The notes: generated from the letters alone by a model not told the origin. Counted from the stretch's first letter, positions 44,931 to 57,764 are shown. The stretch: 64,000 nt of DNA from Dipteris shenzhenensis (GCA_047967505.1 CM106538.1), one strand, 5' to 3'. Translations and numbers: made by a program.

Positions 44931-45250
44931 TGAAAAGGGGAGGCCATAGTTAGAGAGAAAAAGTGACACTGGGTGAAAAGAGGAGGCCTCACTTAGAGAG
45001 AGAAAGTGACACAGAGTAAAAAAGTGAGGCCGCCACTTAGAGGAAGGCCTCACTTAGAGAGAGAAATCGGCACGCGATGAAAAGGGGAGGTCACACTTAG
45101 AGAGAGAAAGTGGCATGGGGTGAAAAAGGGAGGCCTCACTTAGAGAGAGAAAGTGGCATGGGGTGAAAAAGGGAGGTCGCACTTAGAGAGAGAAAGTGGC
45201 ATGGGGTGAAAAGGGGAGGCCTCACTTAGAGAGAGAAAGTGACACTAGGG
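44930..45250 (-). repeat. 43-bp minisatellite in the Gypsy 3' region
   Basis: About seven or eight units of CTTAGAGAGAGAAAGTGGCA-TGGGGTGAAAAAGGGAGGCCTCA directly adjoin the 48-bp array and end about 120 bp from the end of pol. Confidence 0.9.
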
Positions 45251-45373
45251 TGGAAAGAGAAGGACCCATGTAGAGACAGAAAGTGGCACTCAGAAGGAGA
45301 AGATGTCACCAGGGAAGGAGAAGGCAAGAGTGTATATACAAGGACTAGGAGGGTGTTTCCTCATTGATCATGG

Positions 45374-46430
45374 TACCTCTTGATGCGTGACCCATTCACT
45401 GGTGCAGGTAGGAGTCTGCCTTCCAAAGTGGCCAAGTAGACTCCGCCACTTGGGATAAGCTTGGCAATGAAAAATGGGCCTATCCAACCACTTACAAACT
45501 TAGGTTTGTGTTTGAGAAACTTACTGGAATATAAGAGTACTAAATCACCAACTTTGAAATCCCTTTTTTTGAGGGTCCGGTCATGCCAAGCTTTCTGTCA
45601 TTTCTACCACACTTCTTGAGCAAAGAGAACTTCACGTCGATGCTCTACTAGTGCCTCCAAATCCCACAAGTGTTCCATTATGCAAGCTTCAAAGTTGTCA
45701 ATTTTTTCTGGAAGAACCCTGTGGGTGTCAAGATGAAATTCATAAGGCATGATGACCTCCAATCCATAAACTAGCTCAAGGGTGAATACCCAATACTCGC
45801 CTTGTAAGTAGTTTGGTAGGTGAATAAAGCAACTGGAAGTATATCACTCCAATCTGCTAAAGAACTTAGGCAAAGACGATGCATGATCTCGCACATTGTG
45901 CGATTTGAGCTCTCAGCTAGACCATTGCCATGTGGGTAATAGGGAGATGAAAATTTGTGAACTATTTGTAGCATGTGAATCAGTGTAGCAATGGTGTCAT
46001 TTAGGAAGTGAGATCCTCTATCACTCATCAACTCAATAGGACAACCAAACCAAGATATGATCTAGTCATATAGAAATGTGGCTACTACCTGGGTTGTATA
46101 GTTTTTGACTGCCTTAGCTTCGACCCATTTGGTTCCATAGTCGGTGGCAAGCAGAGCATACTTGTTCCCTCAGCATGTGGCAGGAGAGATGGGTCCAATG
46201 AAATCGGATAGAAGGGGGGCACTGGAGTGAATGGTTGGAGAGAAAGGTACTCGCACCTTATAGGCTTGGGGCGTGCTCATTGACATGAATCACATCGGGT
46301 CACATGAGCATGGTAGGCACGAAAGAGCTTGGGCCACCAAAACCCCGCACGCATGATCTTCCAAGTAGTAGCATATGAGGCCATATGCCCTCCACCTATG
46401 CTAGCGTGTGCCTCAAGAATGGATTGGGTC
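45374..46430 (-). pseudogene. pol: Gypsy integrase, broken
   Basis: The zinc-binding HHCC part is recognisable near 46400-46290 (HASIGGGHMASYATTWKIMR, then TRCDSCQ). The catalytic core at 46031-45771 shows SDRGSHFLND (second Asp), FSSPYYPHGNGLAESSNRTM (Glu) and RLCLSSLADWSDILPVALFTYQT. The C-terminal part includes KRDFKVGDLVLLYSSKFLKH, LEGRLLPAPVNGSRIKRYHD and a stop near 45374. Several in-frame stops and frame changes interrupt it. The C-terminal strand pattern is the chromatin/DNA-binding barrel typical of Gypsy integrases. Confidence 0.85.
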
Positions 46431-46886
46431 TCATGGGGGAGCACACACTGTCTCAAGATCTGGTCCTTCTCGAGCAGCTTGAAGGATCCACTTGCATTTC
46501 TCTGTTAGAGTCAAACCTAGAGGAAAGCCACTTGTAGACAAGAGGTGTACTATGTTGGCATACCATGGTGGGAAGTAGTCCACCACAAATAGGCATTCAT
46601 CAGGTAGTGCCGTCATCTTGAAAAGGCCTGCATCGGGTAATTCATCGGTGATACCACTAGCTAGTTCCCCAAAATGTAACTTGGACAAGTGGTCTGCAAG
46701 TTGATGCTGTCTACCAGCCCTCACCACAATGTTAAATTCAAAATCTTGAAAAAGAAGAATCCATATGCTTAACTGGCCACCAAGAGTAGGCTTATTCAAT
46801 AAATACTTAAGAGCTTGATGATCAGTGATGATCACAAACTTGTTGCCCAAGAGGTAGTGACGATACTTGGTCATGGCATAAACCAT
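46431..46886 (-). pseudogene. pol: Gypsy RNase H and connection domain
   Basis: This 151-codon open stretch has the characteristic YRHYLLGNKFVIITDHQALK, LLNKPTLGGQLSIWILLFQD (usually RRVARWILLLQEF) and FEFNIVVRAGRQHQLADHLS, the RNase H end of Ty3/Gypsy pol. It is followed by a spacer leading to the integrase zinc finger. Confidence 0.85.
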
Positions 46887-46940
46887 GCCGAGACCCTTCC
46901 TTTCTATGGTACTGTAATTGCATTATGCTCCATTGAGTTG

Positions 46941-48050
46941 TTAGTTAGTGAAGCAGATGGGCAAATCAATCTTGGTATCTTGGTTAGGTTGAGCCAGTAT
47001 AGCACCTACGGCCCACCCACTAGCATCCACATGGACATGAAAAATTACATCCCAATTGAGTTGCCTGAGGATGGGGACCTTCATGAGGCGATGCTTTAGA
47101 TCATCAAAGGCCAGTTGTTGTGGGGTGGCCCAAACAAAAGATCGGTTTTGATATAGGAGTTTTGTCAATGCAACAGCAATGTTGGCATAGAAATGTATGA
47201 ACCTTTGGTAATATCCTACATGCCCTAAGAAGGACGTCACCTCTTTAGGTGAATGAGGGATAGGCAATGAGATGATCACCTCTAACTTTGCAAGGTCAGT
47301 AGTAGAAAGAATATGACCAAGGAGAACACCTCGGAGTGTGAGAAAGAAACATTTGTCAAGGCTCAAACACAAGCGCACTTCTATGCACTTATCAAAGACC
47401 CATCTCAACTTATGTAGATGGAGTGTAGATGATCATTTTGTATGGCCAGATCAAGATGGGAGGCCGATTTACCATTAAAAATAGAGAAGTCATCTCGAAT
47501 ACCTCAAGGAACTTGTCGATATTCTCCCGAAAGAGTTTGGTTACAAGTCGTTGAAATGGTGCCGGGACATTGTCTGCCTCTTAGAAGCCCTACAGTTACC
47601 TCAGAGCCTTCAGAATCTCTTGCCTTGCTGTTGCTGCTGACCTTTATTCATCGCAATGGACATGTCGAGCCAGTCGCCCACGGCGCTTCCTCCTCGCCGG
47701 GGTTTGCACAAAGCGTATGTTTCCCATTGAGTGATAAAGGTAGTCTTGGGCTGATCTTGTTCTTTCACTCGGACTTGGTTCAGACTTGGTTGTACCTGCT
47801 ATATCCATCCATGAATGAGTATAAAGCATGTCCTGCCACTATCTCTAACACTCTATCTGTGAAGGGAAGGGAGAACCTATCACGCCGTGTTGCAGCATTC
47901 GAACTCTGATAGTCAACACATATTCTGAATTTGCCAGTCTCTCTTTTGGGTACAATGACAATTCTGCTGACCCAATCAAATTAATCCACTGGGTAGATTC
48001 CCAGGGGATTCACTCTTCATTAAAGGGGGACGTCACCTGCGTGCATGAAC
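46941..48050 (-). pseudogene. pol: Gypsy reverse transcriptase, broken
   Basis: From the N-terminal side: WVSRIVIVPKRETGKFRICV (about 47985-47920), RFSLPFTDRVLEIVAGHALY and SFMDGYSRYNQV (about 47860-47790, first catalytic Asp region), TTFITQWETYA in a shifted frame, then an open stretch 47408-46941 with LCLSLDKCFFLTLRGVLLGH, FLGHVGYYQRFIHFYANIAV, DASGWAVGAILAQPN. The segment with the YVDD-like motif (about 47640-47430) is scrambled by indels. Frame changes and stops make it non-functional. Confidence 0.85.
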
Positions 48051-48355
48051 TTCAAGAAAACCCCCTATTTAAGATCCACATAGGATGATAAAACACCCCT
48101 ATTTAAGCTTATAAGATACCACCAAAATTCCATTATGTTCCCCCCTTTCCTTAAACCTACATTCTCTCTCAAGCATTTAGATTACACAATAAGTAAATTT
48201 AGGTTACTTTTCCTATGACTATTTAAAACCATACACAAAATCAAACTTGTTTGGACTAGTTACCCAAGGTAACATATATTATGTCCCCCCTTCTTAAATA
48301 TGACATGTCCCCCTACTTAAATTCAATATTGGGGAAAAAAAAAGGGCCCCCACCC

Positions 48356-49745
48356 CTAATGTATAAGCTTATGCCTCATTTCAAAAAAACCCCCTATTGT
48401 ACACTCACGTGATATCATAAGTTTCCCCCTATGAATCCCCCAGGGGTAGATTAATCTTGCTGGGTCCATTTTCTGTGTATCTATTTGGACTGCCTTGCCA
48501 TAGTTGGGGTTCATGCAATATGGACCTTTAATCACAAGATCTGCATTTAGATATAAGTCAATGCGATGCTCCATGAAATTAGCTGAGCACCCCCTTCAAA
48601 TCCTTGTAGGACTAGGCAAAGAAATCCACAAATTCTTTAAAAAGGTCTGTCTCTGCAGCTAGAAGATAGTCATGTTCCCAAACCCAAGTGGCTAACTTCA
48701 AATGCTGGGGTTAGTCCTCAGTCCCAATGTTGAGATACCATCAGTTCCATGCCTCATCAATAGGGGCAATGCATTGGGATGTTGAGGTACTTGGCTCACC
48801 TGTTCTTAGTCTTGTGTGTGCTAGAGTATCTTCAAGGGGAAAGTCCCCCTTCACTTCTCTCAACCAAGATGGGGGGTAAGTACCTGGTGGGTTCTTGGGC
48901 ACCTACACGGGCTGAGATTTCATTATCTACATCAAGTTCCTATTTTAGCATGTCCCAGTAAGGTAATCCTTCCACCTCATAAGTGGTTTCAGGAAGGTCT
49001 TCAATTGAGGGATGGTCAGCTTCTGATAAGAAAAGGTCAAGCAAAGTGAGATCCGCCATGTCCTCATCTCCGTATCCTGTATGTGCCCCCCCCCAAGACC
49101 TCAAGCTGTTGGTGGGGTGATTCTCCTCAAGTTCAGCAATGTCTATCTCACTTTCTTCTAAATCACTATCACCATCAATTTCGTCTTTAGTAGTGTTACT
49201 GTCTTCTGTATGACCATAATTGTACTCAGTAGTACCATGGTTGTACACCATAGAACCATCATTGTACACTAGAGTACCATTGGTGGGTTGTGCAATACCA
49301 TCCTCGTATATAGTAGATGTTTGCTATAGTACCATCAGCATCATTTTGACCAATGTCCTCCATGCCAGCCACTGGACGACCATCAATGTTCACTGCAGTA
49401 CCATCATTGTTCTCAATGGTGTCCACTGTAGTACCCCTTGTGACCATTCTCTTATTCAGGTGTGGACTATTGCAAAGATTAAAAGGTATACCTTTGTAAA
49501 CTAGTTTAGCTAGACCCTATGCATGTGGTTCTAGGTGGACTTCTGATACTGCAAGTAGGTGCTCTTTGGGATCTTCTTGTTGGCATAGTTCCACCATGTT
49601 GATGGCTAAGGAGCCTAGGGCTCCCATCCAATCCAAAATGACAGCTTCCTCATCTTCTTGATCAGCCCAATCCAACAAGTAGGTCAAACTTTCGAATCCT
49701 TCTAGGGTTGTCTCCTCATTGATATCTTGGTCACCACCCATGGGC
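48356..49745 (-). pseudogene. Acidic linker between protease and RT of the Gypsy element
   Basis: Open stretches at 49741-49517, 49447-49259 and 49269-48940 are rich in Asp/Glu (EIDGDSDLEESEIDIAELEE, SEADHPSIEDLPETTYEVEG). A degenerate about 21-bp tandem repeat (AGTACCATNNTTGTACA) encodes a repeated Tyr-Asn-Gly-Thr pattern at 49200-49440. No catalytic motif was recognised. Between 48050 and 48355 the sequence is unusually rich in CCCCC runs and appears scrambled. Confidence 0.55.
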
Positions 49746-49759
49746 CAGTCCCCACAAGC

Positions 49760-50250
49760 CTAATGCTCCTCTTCAGCTTCGACTTATTCTTCAAAATCCT
49801 CCTGTCCTAGTTCTATTGGTATGTGCCTTGCCTGTCCTGGGACCATATCTATTTTGAGGGATGTGGATCCCAAGGGCAACCGAACTTCATTAGTTAACCA
49901 ATCTTGAATGGCCTTTGTGGACTACAACCATGGCCTACCAAGAAGTAGAGGGTAAGTTTGTTCATTTTCGGTCATATCAAGGACAACAAAATTGGAGAGA
50001 AAAGTTACTCTACCAATCTTCATGTGAACACCTTTGACTGCACCCATTGGTTTTACTCTGCATTGATCAGCCATGCGTACTTGAAAATGAACATCACTTA
50101 TCAACTTCAGCTCGAGTTTTTAGAGTGTACCTTTTGGAATAATGTTCACAGCTGCCCCACCATCAAGGAAGACATCCTTCAACTCCACTTCATGAATCTC
50201 CACGGTGAGCTTGGGACTTTGTTCACAAGTGAGGGCAGCGTAGGGAAAGA
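49760..50250 (-). pseudogene. pol: Gypsy aspartic protease
   Basis: VFLDGGAAVNIIPKGTL near 50165-50115 holds the catalytic D-G-G-A motif. MADQCRVKPMGAVKGVHMKI and VVLDMTENEQTYPLLLGRPWL (50104-49922) give the flap and the C-terminal LLGRPWL signature of plant retroviral-type proteases. A stop follows GRPWL where the frame should continue. Confidence 0.8.
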
Positions 50251-51344
50251 AGTGGTCTGGTGTAGACCCATGCTGAGCTAGTAATGTCTCTGGTGTTGGC
50301 TCACTTGAAGTAAATCCCTTTTATCAACCTCTTGAGAGGTGGTTAAGAAATGGAATGGTCTGATACTTGATTTGGAGGGACAACAGACAAAGTTGTCAGA
50401 GAGTGAGGTTGGGCTTGAAACTCATAAGATCTTCAAACAGGGAGTAGTATTGGACACTAGTGTTAGCCTTGTGTGACCTCATCCTCCTAGCCTCTGGCTG
50501 AGGGTCGAAGCTTACATGAGGATGCAAATGTATGTCTGAACTGTGAGTCATTGTCTCTCGAGGTGTCTCTTCCATCACTCCTTTCCCTTTTGCCTAGGCA
50601 AGACTAGGTCTTTTCCCCATCACCCCTTCTCTGTTGAGCATGGTTGGGGACAAAGTGGAAGGTCCTACTTGTGCCTCATTCTCCTTGTGCTATCTGAGGG
50701 TTGTCACTTCTGTTGCAAACCTTACAGCTCTGGACTTGTGGAGCAAAAACTGAGGTATGCTACCTTCATCTTCAGAACTTGTTTGAAGATCTCTCATGAC
50801 ACTCTTTACCACCTCCTGATACCTCAAAGACATAGAGTGATCAACCGAGGATGGGGCACCTTTAGAGTTAGTGGTTGACCTTAATGGCTATGTGCCCTTC
50901 GAGTTTGTTTCTAAGTCACTATCAAGAGCAAGCATGGGTGGTCTATTCCAGGGCGTATTGTGTACTTGGAGGGGGAGAATGACCTTGGTGGGGAAACACT
51001 TGTCAAATTTATTGGTGCTAAGGTCTCCGATGTTGACTCTGAGTCATCCTTACATTTGTCACCTTTTGTTTGTGACCGTGTCACAACACCCAACACTGCG
51101 CCAATCAAATGGGGGTTGTTGCCCTCCCTCGCCACTACTACATCAACCATATTCACTTGGGATGCGGGTTCCGCTCTTCCATTGGGACAATCTCTGGTGT
51201 AGTGGCCATTTGTGTTGCACTATGTACAAGAGGGTCCCCTGAATGGTTGTGTACAATCATCTTGGTAGTTTACATACTCACCACATCTGTAACACATGAT
51301 TGGTCTTCTAAATTTTGACCTCTTCTTGCACCTCCACATCCACC

Positions 51345-53138
51345 TCAAAAACCACCCCTTCGACCATGTTGATAAGGGGATCCATAGCCACCTCCTAACA
51401 TAGGTGGTTGATATGGTGCATAATAAGGCTGAGGATAGAAATAAGGGGCACTAATTGAATTGGGCATAGGAGCTTGGAGCAAAGGGGGAGTCGGAAGTAA
51501 TGGAGGCGACATGATAGGAGGAGGAGGTGGCTCGGATGCTCGTGCAAGAGGGGGAGCAAGAGGTACTGGTGCTAGGCTAGATGTTATGGGTACCATTCTG
51601 TTGACTACAACAACTAGAGGTTCCCCTAAGGTATACTCTCGAAGAAGCTTCCTTAATCCTTTGAGGTACCTACACTCAAAGGCATCATGACCATGGATCT
51701 CAGAAAATGTACAAAATGAGGTAGAAGTAGGTACCTTACGCTTGGAGGGGCACTCCCAATAACCATGGTTAGAACCCTTGCAATTTGTGCACCAAAGACC
51801 ACTTCGAATCTGGGCATCAAAGGACAACTGGCCATCCACCTTTATTCTATCTTTCAGGCCTTCTTTGATTTCTTCTAACTCCTTGAGTTGCTGCCATGCA
51901 GATGATCCCTCCTCTCTTGGGAGTTGGGTGGTCGTACACATTGATGAGGCAAAACTTACCTGTGACTGTTCCATCTTGATAACTTCTTTTAGGTAGTCTT
52001 GAAGTGAGGTGTTCAAGGAGTTCATCAATGAGCCTTATAGCAATGGTAGGGGGTAATGCTTTCAAAAACCACCCCTTCATGATAGCATCATTAGGTGGCA
52101 TAGACATCTTTGCCGCCAAGACCCTTATCCTTGTGTACATCTCAGAGATGCTTTCTCCAGGCTTCATGGTGTCAGTGGATAACTCTTGGACAATCATGTG
52201 TTCAAATTTTTCCAACTCGAAAGTGCGTAATAATTCCTCCCTTAGGTCTGTCCACATCTCAAAGTGGTCAGGGGGAAATTGACTGTACCATACATCTGTG
52301 GCATCCTCCAATGACTAGGGGAAGATGTGAAGGAACGCATGCTCATTCTCCACGCCTTTAGCTTTACATGCTATGAGGAATTTTCTCACATGAGCTTCTG
52401 CATCCTCATGGAGGTGGCCTTTGAACTTTGAGTCTTCACATGGACCTTGTTGAGTAGCTCGAGAAGTCTAGCTCTGTCTACAGGACTGAGAATGGCCATC
52501 CCCACCTGAGAGGCTGAACCAAATACAAGAGTTGGAGAGAGTCCCAATGGGGCCGTAATGAGTGTGGGTGCTCCAGAGGAGACCACACCGATAACATCTC
52601 CTGTGGAGGACCACAATGGGGAAGTCACTACTGACGTAGCCATAGAGGAAGTGTACACATATGGTAGTGCATACGCGAAGGGCCTTGGTGTTGCAGACGG
52701 AAAGGGTGAGAACATAGAAGATGTGGGGTTTAAAGAGGATGGGAGAGCATTTGGGAAAGAGAGGGACGGAGTTGAAGTCATGGATGAGTAGGCAGTAGGG
52801 AAGGAAGGAGGTGATGGAAAAGGCAGCACCAGTGTGGATGGAAAGGGAGATGAAACCATCATGGCAGGTAAAGGCATGGCCGAAGCAAAAGTACCCCCAA
52901 GTGGGATAGATGTGGAAGAAAGATAAGCTATGAGCCTGGAGCTATGCATAACAGATGAGGTAGCAGCTTGTCCAACAGAGGTCGACACGGGAGCAAATGG
53001 AGTCACCACTCCGACAGAAGAGGTGGATGATGAAGACATCGTTGCAAGAGGAGGAGAGGGGCTGGCTTGACCTTGATGAGTCCCTGAGGAGCCCTCGTCC
53101 TTTGTACCCTTTGCTTTCACCTCTTCTCCGCTTTGCAC
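51345..53138 (-). pseudogene. gag: Gypsy Gag, in overlapping frames
   Basis: The N-terminal part, 53138-52386, is Ser/Pro/Thr-rich and low complexity. The capsid core at 52311-51847 shows DVWYSQFPPDHFEMWTDLRE and EELLRTFELEKFEHMIVQEL, GESISEMYTRIRVLAAKMSM and FLKALPPTIAIRLIDELLEH, typical of the Ty3/Gypsy Gag domain. A different frame, 52028-51345, carries the zinc knuckle CTNCKGSNHGYWECPSKRK and a Pro-rich tail (PPPPIMSPPLLPTPPLLQ). Frame changes separate the three. 50282-51344 between Gag and protease gives no recognised domain. Confidence 0.8.
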
Positions 53139-53478
53139 TTATTCTTCTCCAAAGACTAGATTTGACCACTAGGATTCCTATTGATCCAAGTCAATGAGAG
53201 TGTCGATGAAGTTACTTGCTCTGGTTACTACTCCAATGGGCTCACTTTGTGCTCGAGTTGAGGACTTTGCAAACTCACATCGCATGTAATGCTTCTTGTA
53301 CCGAGTTTAATCTACTGGAAGTTTTTTCTCCACTCTCCTCAAGTACCTCCTAGTTCTCTCACTAGCTCCTTCAAATGTTTCAGAACTACTCGGCATAAGA
53401 CCTCTCTCTAGGACCCTAGATCACCACTTCACTTGTGCTACTCAGCACCAGCAGTGTCCCACCGTGATTGCCATAAAC

Positions 53479-54516
53479 TGTCTGAGGGGAGGGGTTCCTA
53501 TCCTTCTAGAGGTGTTACCGAAGGCCAAAGGCCGTTGGCGTGAGAATCTTGAGTGTTGCAATGCTCTAATGCAATGGATCGTGTAGAGTGCACCGTGCAG
53601 TGGTGTGCGAGTGTCATATGCTGTACTGCAGTGAATGACGATGTACAAGTGCACTATGCTAAATGACAATCCCATGAGAACTCCACAACATAAGCAGAAG
53701 AAGAAAACCTTGTCATACACTAGTGAACAATCCCCATATTGGGAAAAGACAAGAAAAATGAGAAAGTGACCAACATGGTCAAAGCACGTATCACTGGACC
53801 ACATCTACAGGTCACAAGTCACAAGTCACAAGAACACACACATCCATCCCCATAGTAGAAAGAGGGTACACATAAGTCTCTTCACACTCTCTACTTGGCG
53901 AGCTCGTAGCTCCAGCCTCTATCTCTCCTCACACTCTCCTTTCTCCCGCTTTAGTGCTGAACTTCGAATGCTCAATGCTAACCCTCCCCCTCCCCTCTCC
54001 ACCTTCACCTTCATCTTCATCCCCACCTTCGAGGGTCCCTTCTTTGCTGAGAATTTGCCCCCTCTCTTCCCATTGGTCATCCCTTATCTCCTTAGTTGTT
54101 GAGGATAGCCATTATGCCGTTGGCTCTCTTGATGGCTATGGCAACTTCTTGACTCCCTGACTCTCCAGCCTCTTCTAGCTAGGATGGTGTAAATTCTCCA
54201 TGTGCAAGTGAGCTGGATCAGTGCACCACTCAACCACTGAACCATTGTGTAACTGTAAATACTCCTGATTGCTCCATGTGCTAAGCTCACTCTCCCAATG
54301 CGCAGCTCTTGATGAGATCGCCTTGGGCATGATACTCCTGGTTGACTTGTGGTTGACATGTGTCGGCCTGAATAGTACTCCTAGATGAACCCGCGTGGTC
54401 AACTCCTCGTGTTGTGTGGCTGACCTATGTTGACACATGGTCAACATGTGGTCAACACCTGTCATCATGTGGTCAACGCCTATCATCATGTGGTCAAGAG
54501 TGTTTCTATTGTAACA
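53479..54516 (-). repeat. 5' LTR of the Gypsy element
   Basis: 1038 bp, starting TGTCTGAGGGGAGGGGTTCC and ending TTTCTATTGTAACA (plus strand). It preserves the empty site of the MITE found in the other LTR. Immediately inside, the minus strand reads GTTTATGGCAATCACGGTGG; no convincing primer binding site was identified. Confidence 0.9.
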
Positions 54517-55047
54517 AAAGCACAATGCTCAACCTTAGATAGCTACAAACCAAAGCTTTAGTAGAAGCTGAAAAAGCATGGGACTTATTAAATTTTAAGG
54601 GTGCATGTAGGTTAAAAATATGCCAATGAAATATAACACTAGAGGTTAATGTATCTCAAGATATGTCCCATATTGTGTAGAGCAACCTTAAAGGCACATG
54701 AATACAAGTGATAATTGAAGGAGGCCTTTGAATCGTGGCAAGGGCTAGCACAAGCACAAGCGGCACTTAATTGGAATTGAAGCTGTGTAATTGAGAAAGA
54801 GGCATGAGAAGACGTTTGCAATAGAGACATACAATGCATAGCCTAGCTCTTTAACCAATGTGGGCACATAGAAGGCTCACACAACTCAAAATTGACTATG
54901 TGTTATGTTATATACTACTTGGATGCTCTTTGCTAGCAATGAGGAAAAGTTAGCTAGGGAGAGAATAGTAAGGAGATGGAGACGAGAAAAATTCTAATTG
55001 AAATGGTCTATAATTGGAGATGGAAATACACCTATGATACAGCAAAC

Positions 55048-55049
<2 letters not shown>

Positions 55050-55079
<30 letters not shown>
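55050..55079. repeat. (AG)15 microsatellite
   Basis: An uninterrupted AG run; a shorter CT run lies at about 55337-55352. The rest of 54517-56186 shows no supported gene or element. Confidence 0.95.
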
Positions 55080-55082
<3 letters not shown>

Positions 55083-56186
55083 ATGTGCAATACACACATG
55101 AAGAGCTTGGAAGAATTGCTACTTCATCCCCAAAGAGCTTCACTTTCTTCATCTCCTTTTATTAGTTGGATTGACACCATATTGATTTAAGTTTGAGTCA
55201 TTAGGTACTTTCTCTTATGATCTTCTAGGAGAACTCTTTGTATGTCATTGATGGATCATCTTCATAATACCGTCATCATGTTCTTTCTTCATTTTGGGAC
55301 AACTTCCACTACACCTTGGAATATAAGTAAGTTTAGTTCTCTCTCTCTCTCTCTTTTGCCAATTCATTAACGAGGCTTTGAAAACACGAGTCCAATCTTC
55401 CCTTCGATTTCTTTTGAAATCGAGCACTATTTGTCATGGGATTGGTCCAGCTTCCAACTTCGGAGGTCGATTCAATGTCTCAAAAAATCAACTTTCTTCA
55501 TGTAGGCTAGAACTCTCTAAGGCCAAGCTCACTTAATCATTATCATCACTAGAGAATGGCATTGAATGGGGCATGCCTACTAGGTCCACAGATGGGGGTA
55601 TAAAATGGTGGAACAATGAGGACCATGAATGGGGTACGAAGAAGAAGAGTGTTGCAAGGCAAGGGATATTCACTGGAAGTGGGCTGTAAGGGATGGGGGA
55701 GGAAATTTTTTAATGTTTGCTTAAATGTTACCCATTTTGAAAATTGGTGATTCTTGATTATAGATGCTTGAAAGTTTTTGCGCTATCATAACTACTGAGG
55801 GGACTCTATAGATTCAATTCTTTAGGCATAATGAAAAAATGAAGAATCGTTCTCCCTTTGAAGCTTGAAAACTTTTAAACATTCTGGCAGTTGTGGACTT
55901 TCAATTTCCTAGGTTGAATGAAAAAGATGAAGAATTGTTCTCCCATTGAAGCTTAGTCTTTAGGGCAGCATGCTGAATTTCAAGACTGAAGTGTACTGTT
56001 ACAGCTTTATCGCACTGAGGTTCATGGTGACTAGATGTATTTTGGAGCACCTATATCACTAACTAGTGAGGTCACTAGAAGTTGATTTTATGGTATGATT
56101 TAGGGAACAATAAAGATTGATGGGTAGCACTACTAGGAGTGGCATGACATCTCATGAAGTTCCTACCCACCCCCTTCTTTTGTGGC

Positions 56187-56302
56187 ATTTAGTGCTAGCC
56201 TTTGTCACAGTTGAGTCTACCTTTCACCTTCGGAGTGCTGATAGAAACTCAGTACGACGACCTTTGTATAAATGGATTCTCAAGTATGTGTGGGTGTGTG
56301 GA

Positions 56303-56303
<1 letters not shown>
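56187..56303 (+). repeat. Dispersed repeat R1, copy e, running into a microsatellite
   Basis: TTTAGTGCTAGCCTTTGTCA, CTTTGTATAAATGGAT and CTCAAGTATGTGTGGGT match 2855-2960. Where copy b continues TTGCTTGTGTGAGAG, this copy turns into (GT)n and then (TATG/TA)n. Confidence 0.85.
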
Positions 56304-56345
<42 letters not shown>

Positions 56346-56415
56346 TATATATGTACATATATATATGTATATATGTATATGTATATATATGTATATATAT
56401 GTATATATATGTATA

Positions 56416-56471
<56 letters not shown>

Positions 56472-56531
56472 TGTATGTATGTATGTATGTATATATATCT
56501 ATATATATACACATATATATGTATATGTATG

Positions 56532-56591
<60 letters not shown>

Positions 56592-56617
56592 TGTATGTAT
56601 GTATGTATGTATGTATG

Positions 56618-56649
<32 letters not shown>

Positions 56650-56753
56650 TGTATGTATATATATATATATATATATGTATGTATATATATATATATATCT
56701 ATATATATATGTATCTATCTATATCTATATATGTATATATCTATATCTATATA

Positions 56754-56836
<83 letters not shown>

Positions 56837-56913
56837 ATATCTATATCTATATATAAATAAATATATATATATATATTTATTTATATGTATATATGTATGT
56901 ATATGTATATATC

Positions 56914-56966
<53 letters not shown>

Positions 56967-57023
56967 GTATATATGTATGTATATGTATATATGTATATAT
57001 CTATATATATGTATATATGTATG

Positions 57024-57078
<55 letters not shown>

Positions 57079-57167
57079 ATATATATCTATATCTATATAT
57101 ATGTATATATATGTATATATCTATCTATCTATCTATCTCTCTATATATATATATATATATGTATATG

Positions 57168-57198
<31 letters not shown>

Positions 57199-57215
57199 AT
57201 GTATATATATGTATA

Positions 57216-57246
<31 letters not shown>

Positions 57247-57355
57247 ATATATATATATACATATATAGATATATATATACATATATATAGATATAGATAT
57301 ATATATAGATATAGATATATACATACATACATATATATATGTATATATATGTATG

Positions 57356-57392
<37 letters not shown>

Positions 57393-57479
57393 ATATCTAT
57401 ATCTATATATATATCTATATCTATATATATGTATATATATATCTATATATGTATATATATGTATATATCTATCTATCTA

Positions 57480-57550
<71 letters not shown>

Positions 57551-57559
57551 ATGTATATC

Positions 57560-57620
<61 letters not shown>

Positions 57621-57701
57621 GTATATATCTATCTATATATATATATATATGTATATGTTTATGTATATATCTATCTATATATATATATATATGTATATGT
57701 T

Positions 57702-57764
<63 letters not shown>

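Larger units (their letters stand above)
37431..54516 (-). mobile_element. 17-kb Ty3/Gypsy retrotransposon with long 3' region, defective
   Basis: Two LTRs (TG...TTGTAACA), 53479-54516 (5', 1038 bp) and 37431-38797 (3', enlarged by a MITE), bracket a minus-strand element. The flanks share AAAG (37427-37430 and 54517-54520). The order is Gag, protease, acidic linker, RT, RNase H, integrase, with pol ending near 45374 (NGSRIKRYHDQ). A 6.6-kb tail follows before the 3' LTR, with four minisatellites and an extra ORF region. The LTRs are only about 85-90% identical by eye and every domain carries lesions, so it is old. The Gypsy lineage is not determined; size, extra ORF and tandem repeats before the 3' LTR recall Tat/Ogre-type elements. 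Confidence 0.9.

Noticed and set aside
51460-52791. Plus-strand ORFs opposite the Gypsy gag
   Set aside because: Antisense shadows of the low-complexity Gag frames.
53420-53478. Primer binding site of the Gypsy element
   Set aside because: The sequence next to the 5' LTR (minus strand GTTTATGGCAATCACGGTGG) resembles a degraded Asp-tRNA-type site only loosely; not strong enough to annotate.
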